DNA from: Valencia hispanica | Lineage: Eukaryota; Chordata; Actinopteri; Cyprinodontiformes; Valenciidae | Assembly (NCBI GenBank): GCA_963556495.2 | Contig: OY747702.1 | Coordinates: 11,171,193 to 11,235,192 of the forward strand | Direction: 5' to 3' | DNA: 64,000 nt | Shown here: positions 1 to 11,300 of the stretch, piece by piece | Layout: each line of letters starts with the position of its first letter | Numbering within the stretch: position 1 is the first letter of the stretch | Notes under the pieces: generated by a model | Seen by the model: only the letters and a program-made list of their open reading frames with translations | Database searches by the model: none | Told to the model about the DNA's origin: nothing | Position numbers and translations under genes: made by a program

Positions 1-2936
1 TGGGATAAAGTCTGTTCCTTCAAATATATGTTCCAGGTATTCAATTCCATTGCACCTCCAGACTGGAAAACTTATCATAAATTTTTTTTGCAAGATGTCG
101 GGGTTATTCCAGATGGGTGTACGTCTGTATGGGATTATTGTGGACTCTGTCATTTTTAGAAACTCCCACCATGCTGTCAGAGAGGAGCTAATATTTATGC
201 TTTTAAAGCATTCATATTGTTTTATATTTGAGCTAATAAATGGTAGGTCTGAAAGTTTTATCTTATTACATAGTGTCTATTCTACGTCTATCCAGGACTC
301 GTCTAGGTAGCTATATTTTAACCATCTTGAGATGTATTGGAGCCTGTTGGCTAAGAAATAATGATGGAAGTTTGGTAGATCTAGACCTCCTTTTTCTTTG
401 GTCTTCTGCAGTGTTTTTAAGCTGATACGTGGGGGTTTATCTTTCCAAAGAAATTTAGAGATAGAGGAGTCCAGAGATCTAAACCAGTCTAGTGATGGTT
501 TACTTGGGATCATTGAGCATGAGTAGTTGATTTCTTGGCAAAACCATCATTTTTATTGAAGCAACCCTTCCCATAAGTGATATGGGTAGGGATTTCCATC
601 TAGCAAGATCATCTTCCACTTTTTTTAAAAGTGGGATGTAGTTTAGCGCTATTAAATCTGCCAGTCTTGGTGAGACATTGATACCTAAATAGGTAATATT
701 CCCTGACTGCAGTTGTGTATTAGTTGGATTCTGGACAGAACAATTGATTGGAAGAACTGTAGATTTTAACCAATTTATAGAATAATCTGAAACATTTGAG
801 TAAGTTTATCAACCCGATTACCTGAGAGAAAGAGGTTTGTGAATGCTGGAGAAAAAGTAATACATCATCTGCATGAAGACTGATTTTATGTTCTATGTTA
901 TTGCATTTTATGCCTTTAAAATTGTGAGTTTGCCTGATTGCTGCAGCTAGTGGTTCAATAAAAATAGCGAACAGGGAGGGAGAGGGAGGACATGCCTGCC
1001 TGGTACCTCTCTGAAGATAAAACCTAGATGATGTTTGGTTATTAGTCCTGATACATGCTGTTGGTGAACTGTGTAATATTTTCAACCAGTTTATAAAAGA
1101 ATTTCCAAAGCCAAATTTATGTAAGGTTACAAATAAGAATTTCCTGTTAACTCTATCAAATGCTTTTTCTGCATCTAAAGATAATATATTAGTTTTAATG
1201 TTTTTACAGTAAGAAAAATCTATTAAATCTACGTGAATTTGTGGATGAATATCTCCCTTTAATAAAACCAGTTTGATCAGGATGTATTATAAGAGGGGTT
1301 ACTTTCTCTATCCTTTTTGCGAGAGCTTTGCAGATTATTTTAAGATCAACATTAATAAGGGATATGGGACGATAGCTGGTAGGAAACAAAGGGTCTTTAC
1401 CTGATTTTAGTAGAAGACTAATGTAGGCAGAATTCATTTTTGGTGGAAGTCGGCCATTTTCCTTGGTTTCCTGCAGCATTCTGTGGAATGTTGGTGCCAG
1501 AATATTCCAGAATTCTTTATAGAACTCTGCTGGAAATCCATCTGGGCCTGGAGCCTTTTTATTGGGCATGCCTTTGAGGGCCTCCTGGAGTTCAGCCGCT
1601 GTTAGTGGTGAATCCAGGGCCATCGCTTGACTTTCAGATAATTTAGGTAGTGTTATGTTGTCAAAAAATTGTTCAATTTCATGATCTGATGGATTTATCT
1701 CTGGTGATTATAAAGCCTTGTAAAATTCGATAGTGTTGTTTATTCTTCCAGGATCATATACTGTATTCCCGGTCTGATCTTTAATAGCAGATATAGTTGT
1801 TTTTTCTTTATTCATTTTAAGCTGGTTAGCCAAAAATCTACCTGATTTATTACCTTGTTCAAAGTTTTCTATCCTAAGTCTTTGAATTAAGAACTGGGTC
1901 TGTTTATTAATAATTTGATTTAATTCTAGCTTTGCTTTACGGATTTTGCCTAGTCTCTCCTCATCTAGAGAAGCTTCTAATGAATTAATAGTTTCTTCTA
2001 ATTCCTGAATACGTTTTTTTCCATTTTCTTTTTATTTGATGAGAATGATATTTTACCTCTAATCACAGCTTTTCCTGCATCCCAAGGAATGGATGGCGAC
2101 GTACCAGGGAGGTCGTTATATTCCAAATATGAGGCCCACTCTGTTTCGAAATATTTAATAAATTCTTTATCTTTAAGTAATGATATATTAAATCTCCAAT
2201 TTTTGCTTTGAGGTGTTTCTGTTTTATTTACCAAAGTTAGAGAAACAGGAGCATGATCGCTAACACCTATAGGGTGTATCTCAGTGTCTGAAATGTCAGT
2301 CAACAGTGAGCTGCTGACCAACAGATAATCCAGTCGAGAATATGAATGGTGGACATTTGAGAAGAAAGTATATTTTTTGTCATTGGGGTGATCGCCATGC
2401 ATCACAAAGTCCATAATCGCTCATGTACTGTTTGACTATATCTATAGATTTCCAGCTGCGCTGAGTCCCTGCTGTGCTGAGCCTGTCTATTTCTTCATTT
2501 AAACCAAAGTTGAGGTCGCCCCCAAGAAGAAGTGAGCAATCAAAGTGTTCAAGGAGCACCGAGAAGAAGGAATGAAAGAATGAGGGGTCATCAACATTTG
2601 GACCGTATATACTGACATTACATAACTTTTGGTTATGTATAGATAGTTTTACTATAATAAATCTACCCTCTGGATCTGTAACTGTATCTATTACTGTAAA
2701 ATTAAAATTTTTATTTATTAATATTGCTAATCCCCTTTGTCTAGAGTTATAGCATGCAGAAAACACTTAGGAAACTCAGGGGATTTAAGATCATCTGCAG
2801 CTGAGGTAGATTTATGGGTTTCTTGTAATCAGACGACATCTGCCTTCAATCTTTTAAGCTGGTTAAAAATCTTAACTCTTTTCTCTCTGGTGCCAGCTCC
2901 ATGAACATTCCACGTGACAAACCTTAGAGTAGTCAT
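1..2936 (-). pseudogene. L1 ORF2 (APE endonuclease - reverse transcriptase), broken, partial
   Basis: The likely start is the ATG at 2934-2936, opening with MTTLRFVTWNVHGAG, the usual start of an L1-type endonuclease. An in-frame TGA at 2829-2831 sits just before the LQETH motif, and a frameshift follows near 2765. The endonuclease continues as two overlapping frames, 2380-2766 and 1998-2414, the second carrying the SRLDYLLVS and GVSDHAPVSL motifs with the catalytic SDH intact. The RT follows at 1204-1623 (KAPGPDGFPAEFYK, YRPISLINVDLKI, DQTGFIKGR). The first catalytic Asp region, LDAEKAFDRVN, reads from about 1186 to 1150. The second is HADD near 863-874 within frame 720-1085, where other elements have YADD or FADD. 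The thumb/C-terminal part (277-513) and the rest run off the window. The protein normally nicks target DNA and primes reverse transcription; this copy cannot make it. Confidence 0.9.
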
Positions 2937-3342
2937 AGTTTTGAGATAAAAGTTGTAAAGTCCATATCACCATAGAAACTGATAAACACAGGTGTATTAT
3001 TAGTTTGTGCTTGGGGTTGCCTGATTGAAAATCCAAAAGCCGAGATATAAGAAAGAGAGAAATAGAAGAAAATTGCGAAGGTTTGAAGAGTGAGGGTGAT
3101 AGAGAAAGAAATAGTTATATTATGAGAAAATTTTGTGTGTGAGCGACAAAAGAAGGAAAAAGGAGGGACAAAGACATTTGGTGATAGACATGTGAAGATG
3201 AGAAAAGAAAAAAGAGCCAGTAACCCAGTGCTTAGCCCTGGCCCCGCCCACATTGAGTAATGTAAACAACTTTACAGAGCTGTGCTAACATTAGATTATA
3301 GTTGACTGATAAAACAACTCTTATCTGACCAGTGTTACATGA

Positions 3343-4212
3343 CTAATAAAGCCAAGGAGTAAGCTGGGGGTCCCTGAACAGCTGCCCATTAACATACAGT
3401 TTATCTACCGCTACTGTAGCTCTGGTGCCTTCACTGATATATTTCTTCCTGATTGGGAACAAAACGCGCCTTCTATCCAGGATCTCCTTTGGATATTGAT
3501 CGTTAACGCTGTAATTCGTTCCCCGCAGCTCTCTGCCCTGGCCTCTGACCTGCTCTTTTTACTTGTAATGCTCGAATTTAGCAACAATAGGTCGCGTCCG
3601 GCTGTTGTTGGGCTTCTTACCTCCTAGGCGGTGAACGCGGTGAAAAGTGATGTTTTTTACCGTGTCGCTTGGGAGCTTTAACTGATGTTGGAGAAAATCT
3701 CGGATGGTGGATTCAGCGTCGTCCTCAGCTTGTTCTGGGATCCCGGAAAAAACAAGATTGTCCCGCATTCCCCTGGCCTGTATATCCAAGATAGTTTCTT
3801 TCCTCCTCTTACTTTCTCCGGACAGCTGCGTCATCCCCTCGGTGAGTTTCTTTACACTCTCCCTAAGCGTTTGGTTTTCTGCAGCGAGCGATGCTACCTG
3901 TTCTTGGCTGAACTCCAGGGATTCCCTTAGAGCTTGAAATTCTTTATGGAGAACCTCAACCAGGCCCAGACGGGCGTCTAGGCTGGTTAGCTTCTTATCT
4001 ATTGAGTCCAGGACATTGCTGTAGCTTTTCTCTGGAGAGATGGTGGAGGTGCTGGCCTCAGAATGGGTACGTTTTTGTGATGGTGTGCTTGTCGGCATAG
4101 CAGAGGTGGATTTCTGTGGCTTGCTCATAACAATGTTGTCAAAGCACTCGTCCAAGTAGCTTTCCAGGCTGTGCAAGGTTTCCTCATCCAGTTTGTTTAT
4201 GGAGAAATACAA
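3343..4212 (-). pseudogene. L1 ORF1 (RNA-binding chaperone-like), one in-frame stop
   Basis: An open frame of 217 codons ends at a TAA at 3559-3561. The same frame then continues without a break for about 72 more codons to a TAG at 3343-3345, so the TAA is most likely a point mutation in an ORF1 of about 290 codons. Two starts are possible: ATG at 4212, or ATG at 4127, which opens with MSKPQKSTSAM and looks more natural. After a Ser/Thr-rich N-terminus there is a heptad-rich coiled coil (LDSIDKKLTSLDARLGLVEV onward). The RRM-like core follows (RDNLVFSGIPE, HRVHRLGG, RPIVAKFEHYK), and the C-terminal domain lies after the stop (DRRRVLFPIRKKY). In L1 elements this protein trimerises and coats the element RNA. 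Confidence 0.88.
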
Positions 4213-4345
4213 AATAATGGTTATTATTATTAAACGTTTGCTATATTTGGCTCAAATGTTATGGTTTGTTTTTACCCGAGTTTGTTTGTTTTACCAGTTT
4301 ACCGCCATATTACTTACGCACAGCTCTCGCGAGATCTCAGCAGCA
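4213..4345 (-). promoter_or_regulatory. L1 5' leader with TCTCGCGAGA and YY1-like motifs
   Basis: This is the DNA upstream of ORF1. It contains the palindrome TCTCGCGAGA at 4325-4334, a core-promoter motif known from TATA-less vertebrate promoters and bound by BANP. CCGCCATATT at 4302-4311 fits the YY1 consensus CCGCCATNTT. In mammalian L1 a YY1 site near the 5' end sets the transcription start. The motifs are seen directly; promoter function here is inference. The leader is short (about 130-220 bases depending on the ORF1 start). Confidence 0.55.
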
Positions 4346-5404
4346 GCTCATTCTTTTTTACTTTTTATTTTAAACATTTAAACATTCAGTTTAGTTTATA
4401 TCAAACATGTGCATGTAAATGACAGAAGAACATCATACGTTTTACACACCAGCCTTCACCACTTAATAGCTGTCCCATCAATTCAGTCTTTCAGAGCAGG
4501 CCTTACACTCTAGTAGGAAATGAAACTTAATAATTGCTCTACTAACTTTATCGTCATTTTTGGATTTGCATTCCGGGTCACTTAGAAAAACAAATTTTGA
4601 CTCTAATAATACCATACTTGAACTGTAAATAAGCTTAAATAGCAATTAACCATAATGATTATAGCAACTTCTAGTCTAGAACTATTAAATCTGCTCGTTC
4701 CACAAATGTTAAGATCCTATTACCACCACCTAATTCTGTTTGACACTTGATGAATTGCCCCTATATTTCAGCTCAAACAACTGCATGCTGCCCCCCCCCC
4801 CCTCCACATCCCCCCACCCCCAACGGCGTGAAGCAATTTTTCTGAAGCAATCCAATTAATTATTTTGAGTCTGAGTGAGTGAAATCAATGCTCGGAAAGG
4901 AACTGCAAGCGCTCCGAAGAATAATTCATTTAAACAAAGTTTTGTCTGCAGGCTATAACTCTGCTAATAGAACTGAGTGCAATCGCAGTGGAGAGTAGCA
5001 GATGAACAGCTTGCAGAAGTGGCTGCTGTGTTGTTTGTTGTTACATTATAAAAAAAGGCATCATTTGTTAACTGAATGTTAACGACGCAATATTTGGATA
5101 ATCTAACAAATACCCCGGGCTGTGGCGCATTATTGGTGGATATTTGCGTTACAGATGGTCAAACACGGATTCCTTTTTTTTCTTTCCTGTCTCTGAACCG
5201 TTTTGGATGGAAGCAGCAGCTGGCATTGCTCCTGCTGTCATTTAAGAAATCCGTCAAAATTTGAAGTTGTTTTTTGATTCTTTAAACAATGCTTCACTAA
5301 TCTGGAATTTCTTTTCTTTTTTCTAATCGCCTCCTCTGTTTGTGGAGACGAACGCGCTGCACACAGACAAGGAATGAGGCATGGCAGCAGTACAGTTGAG
5401 AGTC
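4346..5404. other. No gene seen; A/T-rich DNA with a C-rich tract
   Basis: About 1 kb with no recognisable coding or repeat signature. A poly-C tract lies at about 4789-4802, followed by a C/A-rich stretch to 4822. The short open frames here show no protein-like pattern. Confidence 0.5.
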
Positions 5405-5840
5405 TCTGTGTTGTTTAGTATCTCTCTCTCTCCCACACACACACCCCCACACACACACACCCACAGGCACGTCTTGCTACACTTGTGTTGACATTGTATT
5501 GACTTCCATTGATTTTACTATGCCTAACCCAGACACTTTCCCTAAACCTAACTATTAGTGATACATGCCTAACCCTAACCACACACACACAAGTCTGTAT
5601 TGCTACCCATATTAGGAGTTTATATTGACTTCCATTCATTTTAATAGCTACACTTATGCCTAACCCTAACCATTACCAGTTATTCCCTAACCCTAAAAAT
5701 GGGGGTCCACCATATTAGGATCAGGCTTTGGTCCCTATAAGGTCCATCAGTCTTCAGGTTAGCGAATATGCCAGAGAAGGTCCTAAGTAGGGTAGTTAAA
5801 CAAGGACACACACGCACACACACAAACTCAACACACATTT
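5405..5840 (+). repeat. CA-rich and CTAACC-containing dispersed repeat
   Basis: Contains (CA)n runs near 5435-5465, 5579-5592 and 5812-5826. The phrase TTGACTTCCATT occurs twice (near 5500 and 5627), each followed by CCTAACCCTAACC-type motifs. The CTAACC pieces are short and degenerate and are part of a dispersed fish repeat, not a telomere. Boundaries are approximate. Confidence 0.6.
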
Positions 5841-7479
5841 ACAGGACAGAATGTAAGCTTTGTACACATTTTCATGTCAAAATCTCAGGCTTTTCCTGTC
5901 TCAAGTTTCCAGAGCTCTTAGACCTTAAATTTGTTTTTGAAGTATAACTCAAAATCTTCTTGGGCGCATAATCTTTCCCCACATGTCTGTCTCACTTTTG
6001 CGCTTCCTGCTATAAAGCCCCCTGGAGGCCGTTAGCCAGTAAAAATCTATAAATTAGCCACATTCTTGTATAGGATGCAAGGTCCAACGGGTGTGAAAAA
6101 AAGGAGTCCAAAAACTACGGTATACCCCACCTCTCCACCATGAATTGCTGAAGAAAGGCATTAGCCCCCCACAACGTTCAGCAGAAAACTGGACAGACGG
6201 ACGGATGGATGGACGGACGGACCTTTCCACATCTGGAAAATACTTTAACAAATGTCGGGCCTCCTGGATTCTGTAGGAACCGTGAGCGAGCGTAGGGTTT
6301 TGCCTCGCTCTGATGGTCTCCCTCAGTGTTGTGGGATTTATGTTTTGCCGGAAGATGCTGCTGTATGAATTGACAAGCACATCCCAGCCCCTGAGACAAG
6401 TTCAGATACACAAATGGTTCCATGTTTTCTGTGTACACACAGCAAGCAGACAGAGGGTGGGCCAGTCTCAGAAAACAAAACAGAAAATAAGAAAGAGAGA
6501 AAGATATGAGATAAAACTGACAGCTGTCTCATACACACACACATTCATCGGAAAGTGCAATTTACACACCATTTCCTAACCCTCCCGACGGTAAAGTATC
6601 ATTTTCCACTGCATAATAAACAGCAGAGTGGCAGGGAGACAGCAATAACACTTATTGAATAGAACTCCCATCGCTGCAGGGAAGAGCTCAGCTGTCTTTC
6701 ACATGCTCTCCCACACGCCTGTCTGGCTGTATTTATAAGGCATATCAGGGGAGAGTCTGTTGGCCAGCAAGTGATGCATTAAATATTTACACTTTGGAAA
6801 ACGTACAAAGAAACATTACGAGACGAGACATCCTTTTAGATGGAAATGTCACCTTGGTGGAAGAATCACAGCAGCAACGTGCGTTTAGTGTTACACGGAA
6901 GAAAAGAAATCAGATTTTTCCTTCTTTTTTTATCGTATGGTGCATGTCAGACTGAGGCGGATCTGATGGGGGAGCCTGCTGGGGAGGGGGTGCAGATAGG
7001 CAATCAAAAAGAGGGAATTGATTGTTATAAACGGCTGAATGTGGAGAATAGCAAGCAGTTCCAAATGGACCTGCAGGCTCAGTGTGTGATGAACAGTTCT
7101 CTGACAGTGAAGACACAATTGATCACAGTCAGCAACCACCGCCTCTAACAGATGACTGTTCCCCTGTGAATGTGAATAAGTCTTAATTGTTTTTTAAAAA
7201 AAAGGCTTTAGAGGGGTGAGTTACCAAATCGAAATGCTCTATGAGCCTCTTGGTGCAAATTGCACTTGAACGCTCAGTAAAGTTGAAATTGATTTCACTA
7301 TCATTAGTTCAAAAGATATTCCCTCTCAACACATTGGAAAAGTTGATTCCTGTGGCCTCTTTGTGCCCTAACATGTACATTTAGTTTATTTTAGCTTTTT
7401 TGATTTTCAATACGTTGGTCATTGTAAAAGTTAATATTCTGAAACTTGGCCAGGATTTGTTTTATTATAATTTTTAAAG
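5841..7479. other. No gene seen; GGAC/GGAT microsatellite
   Basis: Apparently unique or old sequence. A tetranucleotide GGAC/GGAT tract lies at about 6192-6222. Open frames of 60-110 codons occur on both strands but share no recognisable motif and overlap one another. Confidence 0.5.
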
Positions 7480-7845
7480 ATTCAATTCAGTTTATTTATG
7501 TAGGGCCAATTCACAACACATTATCTCAAGGCACTTTACAAGTCATTTTAATTCCATCATCCATACATTCCAATCAGTTTAAAAGTTTTCTATCTAAGGA
7601 AACCCAGCAGATTGCATCCACTCATTGACTTGCAGCGTTCACTCCTCCTGGACCAACATGTGGCGACAGTAGACAGTCGCCGGCCTTGTGTCGTTCACTT
7701 CACAGCAATCCCTCATACTGAGCAAGCATGCAGAGGAAGTGGAGAGAAAAACTCCCCTTTAACAGGAAGAAACCCCCATTAGACCCATGATCAACCATCT
7801 GCCACAACCTGAACCCCTCTGTACAGAACCTTTGAACATATGCCT
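7480..7845 (+). repeat. Dispersed repeat family A, copy 1
   Basis: Begins with ATTCAATTCAGTTTATTTA and continues through CTCAAGGCACTTTACAAG and the segment containing TGAGCAAGCATGCAG, TGGAGAG and CCCTTTAACAGGAAGAAAC. The same ordered segments recur at 14663 and 56501 on the plus strand and, reversed, at 16880 and 47995. It is non-coding and widespread in teleosts; its class is not clear from sequence alone. Confidence 0.8.
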
Positions 7846-7849
7846 ACAC

Positions 7850-8103
7850 TAAAAACGTATCTGTTTAGAGCTGCATTTGAGTAGTGTTTTCATATATCAT
7901 GTTTTGTTTATGCTGTTTAATGCCTTGAAGTATGTGTGTGCTTCTTCCTTTATTGCTGTTTTTACTTTATATGCTTTGTGTTTTGATGCTGTTTTTATTT
8001 TGCCTCTAATCATGTAAAGCACCTTGAATCACCATCATTGCGTCATGCGTCACCTTGTTGTTGAAAGTGTGCTATACAAATAAAATGGCATTGCCTTGCC
8101 TTA
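7850..8103 (+). mobile_element. L2-like LINE 3' end fragment
   Basis: Starts with DNA that would encode the end of a LINE ORF (ACGTATCTGTTTAGAGCTGC, like the KTYLFR ending of L2/CR1 proteins). A T-rich 3' region follows, ending GTGTGCTATACAAATAAAAT. The same terminal sequence occurs in reverse at 26335-26420. This is a heavily 5'-truncated copy. Confidence 0.7.
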
Positions 8104-8340
8104 CACTATTACCATCAAGGCGTATTCGGGCCCATTCACTCCCAAATGCAACCACAAAAAGTGTAGCACAGATCTGTTGCACTAGTGGCATTTGTTCACA
8201 GTAAGCAGACAGGAATGGGGTATAGGGAGGAAGGGGAAGACATACAGCTAGGGTCTAAAAGTTGGGATGGAATCCAGAATGACTGCTTCGAGGGCTAATC
8301 CTCCACTCCATAACTCCATGTGGCACGTTCAATTCCATTA

Positions 8341-8899
8341 GCAAAGACCACGCTAACAAAGATTAGATTATGAGAGTTATTGTAGAAGGGCTCGAAGCGA
8401 TGAAGTGTCTGGGAGGATAAGCCGATGGAGGCTTGAAGACTCAGTGTGGGGGGGGCAGTCTTCAGAAGATTAGCTTCTTCTCGAGCCTGCTCAGGACCCC
8501 CTAGACGAAATCTGAAAGAAAGAGATGTTAGCGAAGGCTATGAGGGAATGAGGGGGAGAGTATGGAGGAATGAGGGGATGAGGGAATGAGGGAGGGGATG
8601 AAGGGATGAGAGAGGGAATAAAGGGATAAGGGAGAGGATAGATGAATGAGGGGATGAAGACATGAGGAAATGAGGAAGGGGATGAAGGGGCGTTGGAATG
8701 AGATGATGAAGGAGGGGATGAAAGAATGGGTAAGTAGGGATGTAATAATGAGAAACAGTCTACATGATGTTGGTCGGTGGGTAGGCAGGGTTTAAATAGG
8801 GCACAGAGTAATTAGGGATGAGATTCAGGTGTGAGATGTTGGTTGAATCGAATTTGAGTAGACTGCTGAGTGAGAAGTAAATATGGGGCATGGTCCTGC
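8341..8899 (-). mobile_element. Short non-autonomous DIRS derivative
   Basis: About 560 bases bounded by inverted ends GCAAAGACCACGC (8341-8353) and GCATGGTCCTGC (8888-8899). These match the ends of the large DIRS element at 31873-35257 (GCAAGGACCACGC and GCGTGGTCCTGC). The first roughly 180 bases also match inside the end, including ACTCAGTGTGG and GCCTGCTCAGGACCCCC (31967-32030 in the large copy). There is no coding sequence; the middle is a minisatellite. It looks like an internally deleted member mobilised by a full-length relative. The orientation follows the large copy. Confidence 0.75.
8520..8735 (+). repeat. GGGATGA/GGAATGA minisatellite
   Basis: A degenerate array of 8-10 base purine-rich units (GAGGGAATGA, GGGGATGA variants), about 20 units, lying wholly inside the short DIRS derivative. 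Confidence 0.8.
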
Positions 8900-9161
8900 T
8901 CCGAACTTAAATCAACACATTAACTCAATTTTTAGATTAATCTTCATTGCCCACAACAATAAACAAATGCAGCAAAAAATTTTTTATTTGTTATCAATTA
9001 TCAGCCTAGTCAAGTCTCTAAAAACTCCAACTCCAATATACCACTTAGCCCTTGTAACTGAATATTTTGTTTTTCATGTCGGAAAAAAATCTGAGATTTT
9101 TATGACAAAAAAGCGATGGGAACATTCAAAGTACAAATAAATAATGAAATGTTTATAGCTA

Positions 9162-10654
9162 CACTCTGTGCACAATTATTAGGCAAGTGAGTATTTTGAT
9201 CATATACCATTTTTGAGGCATATTTTCTAACTCCAAGCTGGAGAAACCTGAACGTTTAATGGATTTAGGCATACCAGGTGATGTGTATCTGTGTAATGAG
9301 GGAGGGTGTGGCCTAAGGAGGTCAACACCCTATATCAAGGTGTGCATACTTATTAAGCAGCTTCTTTTCTTTAAACAAAATGGGCCAAAAAAGAGATTTA
9401 ACTGACTCTGAAAAGTCCAAAATTAACAAAGGTCTCTGAGAGGGATGCAGCACTGTTGCGAAATTGCTAAGTTATTGGGGCGTGATCACAGAACCATCAA
9501 ACATTTTGTATCAAATAGAAACCTGCTGAGAAAAAAAAAGATTACCTGCCAAGGATTTGAGAAGAATCAAGCTTCCAGGAAGCAATTCTCTTCCAGTTCT
9601 GTTATGTTCCAGAACTGCAAATTACCTTGTAGAAATACAAGATGCTGAGAACTCAGAGACATGGCCAAGGTAAAGAAGGCTAACACTGAAACAGACACAT
9701 ACGCTGAAGCGTCTAGAGTGGGCCAAGAAATATCTGAAGACAGATTTTTCAAAGATTTTATGGACCGATGAAATGAGAGACTCTTGACAAACCAGATGGA
9801 TGGTCCCGTGGGTGGAGCAGTAACGGGCAAAGAGCTCCACTTGGAGTCAGACACTACCAAAATGAAGGCGGGGTAACGGTATGGCCAGGTAATCGTAAAG
9901 ATGAGCTGGTTGGACCTTTTCAGGTTGAAGATGGGCTAAAAATCAACTCCCAGACCTACTTTCAGTTTTTAGATGACACTTTCTCCAAGCAGTGGTCCAG
10001 GAAGAAGGCTGCATTATTCAAAAAGACAATAAGTTTAAGCAGGACAATGCTCCATCACATGCATCCAAGTACTCCTCTCCATTTCTAGCCAGTAAAGGTG
10101 CTACAGGTGAAAAACTTCTGATATGGTCTCCTTCTTCACCTGATCTGAACCCAATTAAAAACTTGTTGGCGGTCCTTTAAGGGAGATTTACAGTAAAGAA
10201 AAGCAAAGCAGTCCACCTCTCTGAACAGTGTCTGGGAGGATGTGGTTGCTGCTGCACTAAAAGTTGATGGTCAGCAGATCAAGAAACTGACGGACTCCAT
10301 GAATGGAAGGCTGATCACTGCTGTTGAAAACAAGAGGGGCAATACTGGCCAATGTTTATTGGAAAGTGTTGAGTTATTTGTTAATAACTCTCAAAAATGA
10401 TGAAAATAAAAACAAAGTGAGATGGGAAACGGTGTGTTCTTTATTTAGTTGCATAATTATTGTGCACAATAATAGTCACCAAATAATTGTGCACATATAG
10501 ACTCTCTTGAGAAAGCCAAACCTCACTTTTATTTCCTTAAACATTCATGTTTGAGGTTTTCTTGACATTTTGAATCAACCAAGAGCGCTGTAGTTGGTGA
10601 TTCATAAAAATAATCCTCAAAAATAAGACTTGCTTAATAATTGTGCAGATGGTG
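9162..10654 (+). mobile_element. Tc1-like DNA transposon, complete outline, dead
   Basis: About 1.49 kb. Terminal inverted repeats: CACTCTGTGCACAATTATTA at 9162, and the complementary TTAATAATTGTGCAGATGGTG ending at 10654 (most positions pair). Each end is flanked by TA (9160-9161 and 10655-10656), the expected Tc1/mariner target duplication. The inside holds a broken transposase. Two further copies of the ATAATTRTGCAC end motif lie inside the right arm (about 10450-10500). Confidence 0.88.
9379..10370 (+). pseudogene. Tc1-like transposase, broken
   Basis: Begins with MGQKRDLTDSEKSK at 9379 and hits a stop (TGA) soon after. The frame resumes with a helix-turn-helix (VAKLLGRDHRTIKHFVSNRN). 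The catalytic core is recognisable: LKWAKKYLKTDFSKILWTDE (first Asp, near 9765), then KQDNAPSHASKYS (second Asp, near 10040), then SPDLNPIKNL. In Tc1 transposases the last motif is normally PIEN, its Glu being the third catalytic residue. Here the codon at 10157-10159 is AAA (Lys). Several stops and frameshifts also lie between 9780 and 9990. The enzyme would have cut and pasted the element at TA sites; this copy cannot. Confidence 0.85.
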
Positions 10655-10779
10655 TATGTTTTGCTCTAAACTGGCTGACAAGATCTGATGCCATAAAACA
10701 GAAATTAAGTATTAACATCTAATATATTTATCATACTTTTGGGAGACCCTGCTGGGTTTTGCCCAAAGGCTTTAAAATG

Positions 10780-11300
10780 TACTAAAATTATAACAGCGCT
10801 CAAGTGGTACAACAACTAACACTGTTAGGATTCATAAGATATTTGTACTTCTTTCTTCTTTATGTTTGGGTTTTTCTTTTGTTAATTACTTTCTTCTGCT
10901 AGTTCCGTTTAACTTTACTTCTCCCACTAGGATCAGTTGTTCAGTTGTTAGAGTTCTGCTTAGGATTTATATCTTTATTAGTTTTTTCCTTCTATGTTTT
11001 CTCCTTTTCTGTTTCACCCTTAATTTATTTCTCATTTACTTAGATCTTTTTTTTTAGTTACTACTTTGAGTTACTTTTTATTTTTCAACCTTTTTACATC
11101 TCCGTCTTACTTCCTCCTGCTATTCTGCCACCTTCCCAGCTGCTTTCACCTCCGGTTAACCAGTCAGTCACACACCTGCGTCTAATCACCTTGATTGAGC
11201 CTCCCTCTAGTTCCTTTGTCATTCTTCAATCACCCTCAGTATTTAAACAGCTCATGCTCACCTCACTGGTTTCTCCTTCTTTCTTCCCCATAGAAAAGGG
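10780..11300 (+). repeat. Pyrimidine-rich dispersed repeat family C, copy 1
   Basis: A T/C-rich stretch ending with a segment containing CACACCTGCGTCTAATCACC and CCTCAGTATTTAAACAGCTC. The same pattern (T-rich arm, then CACCTG..., then TCAGTAT before ATTTAA or TTCAGC) occurs at 36420-36600 and 61950-62310, and reversed at 54405-54630. It is non-coding; boundaries and class are uncertain. Confidence 0.6.

Larger units (their letters stand above)
1..4345 (-). mobile_element. L1-clade LINE, decayed, cut by window start
   Basis: A non-LTR retrotransposon on the minus strand, with its 5' leader near 4213-4345, ORF1 at 3343-4212 and ORF2 from 2936 to beyond position 1. The L1-type assignment rests on an ORF1 with coiled coil plus RNA-binding fold, an APE-type endonuclease and an RT with the LDAEKAFDRVN motif. 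The DNA at 1-200 is the reverse complement of DNA at about 39570-39800, so this copy is the same family as the two truncated copies further right. Its 3' region lies outside the window. Both ORFs carry stops and frameshifts, so this copy is dead. The outer 5' boundary near 4345 is an estimate from loss of the leader-like sequence; I found no target-site duplication because the other end is missing. Confidence 0.9.

Noticed and set aside
5520..5700. Interstitial telomere sequence
   Set aside because: The CCTAACCCTAACC pieces are only two or three units long and embedded in a dispersed repeat with TTGACTTCCATT blocks.
8520..8735. CRISPR-like array
   Set aside because: The units are short, degenerate, contiguous and without unique spacers: a minisatellite in a eukaryotic genome.
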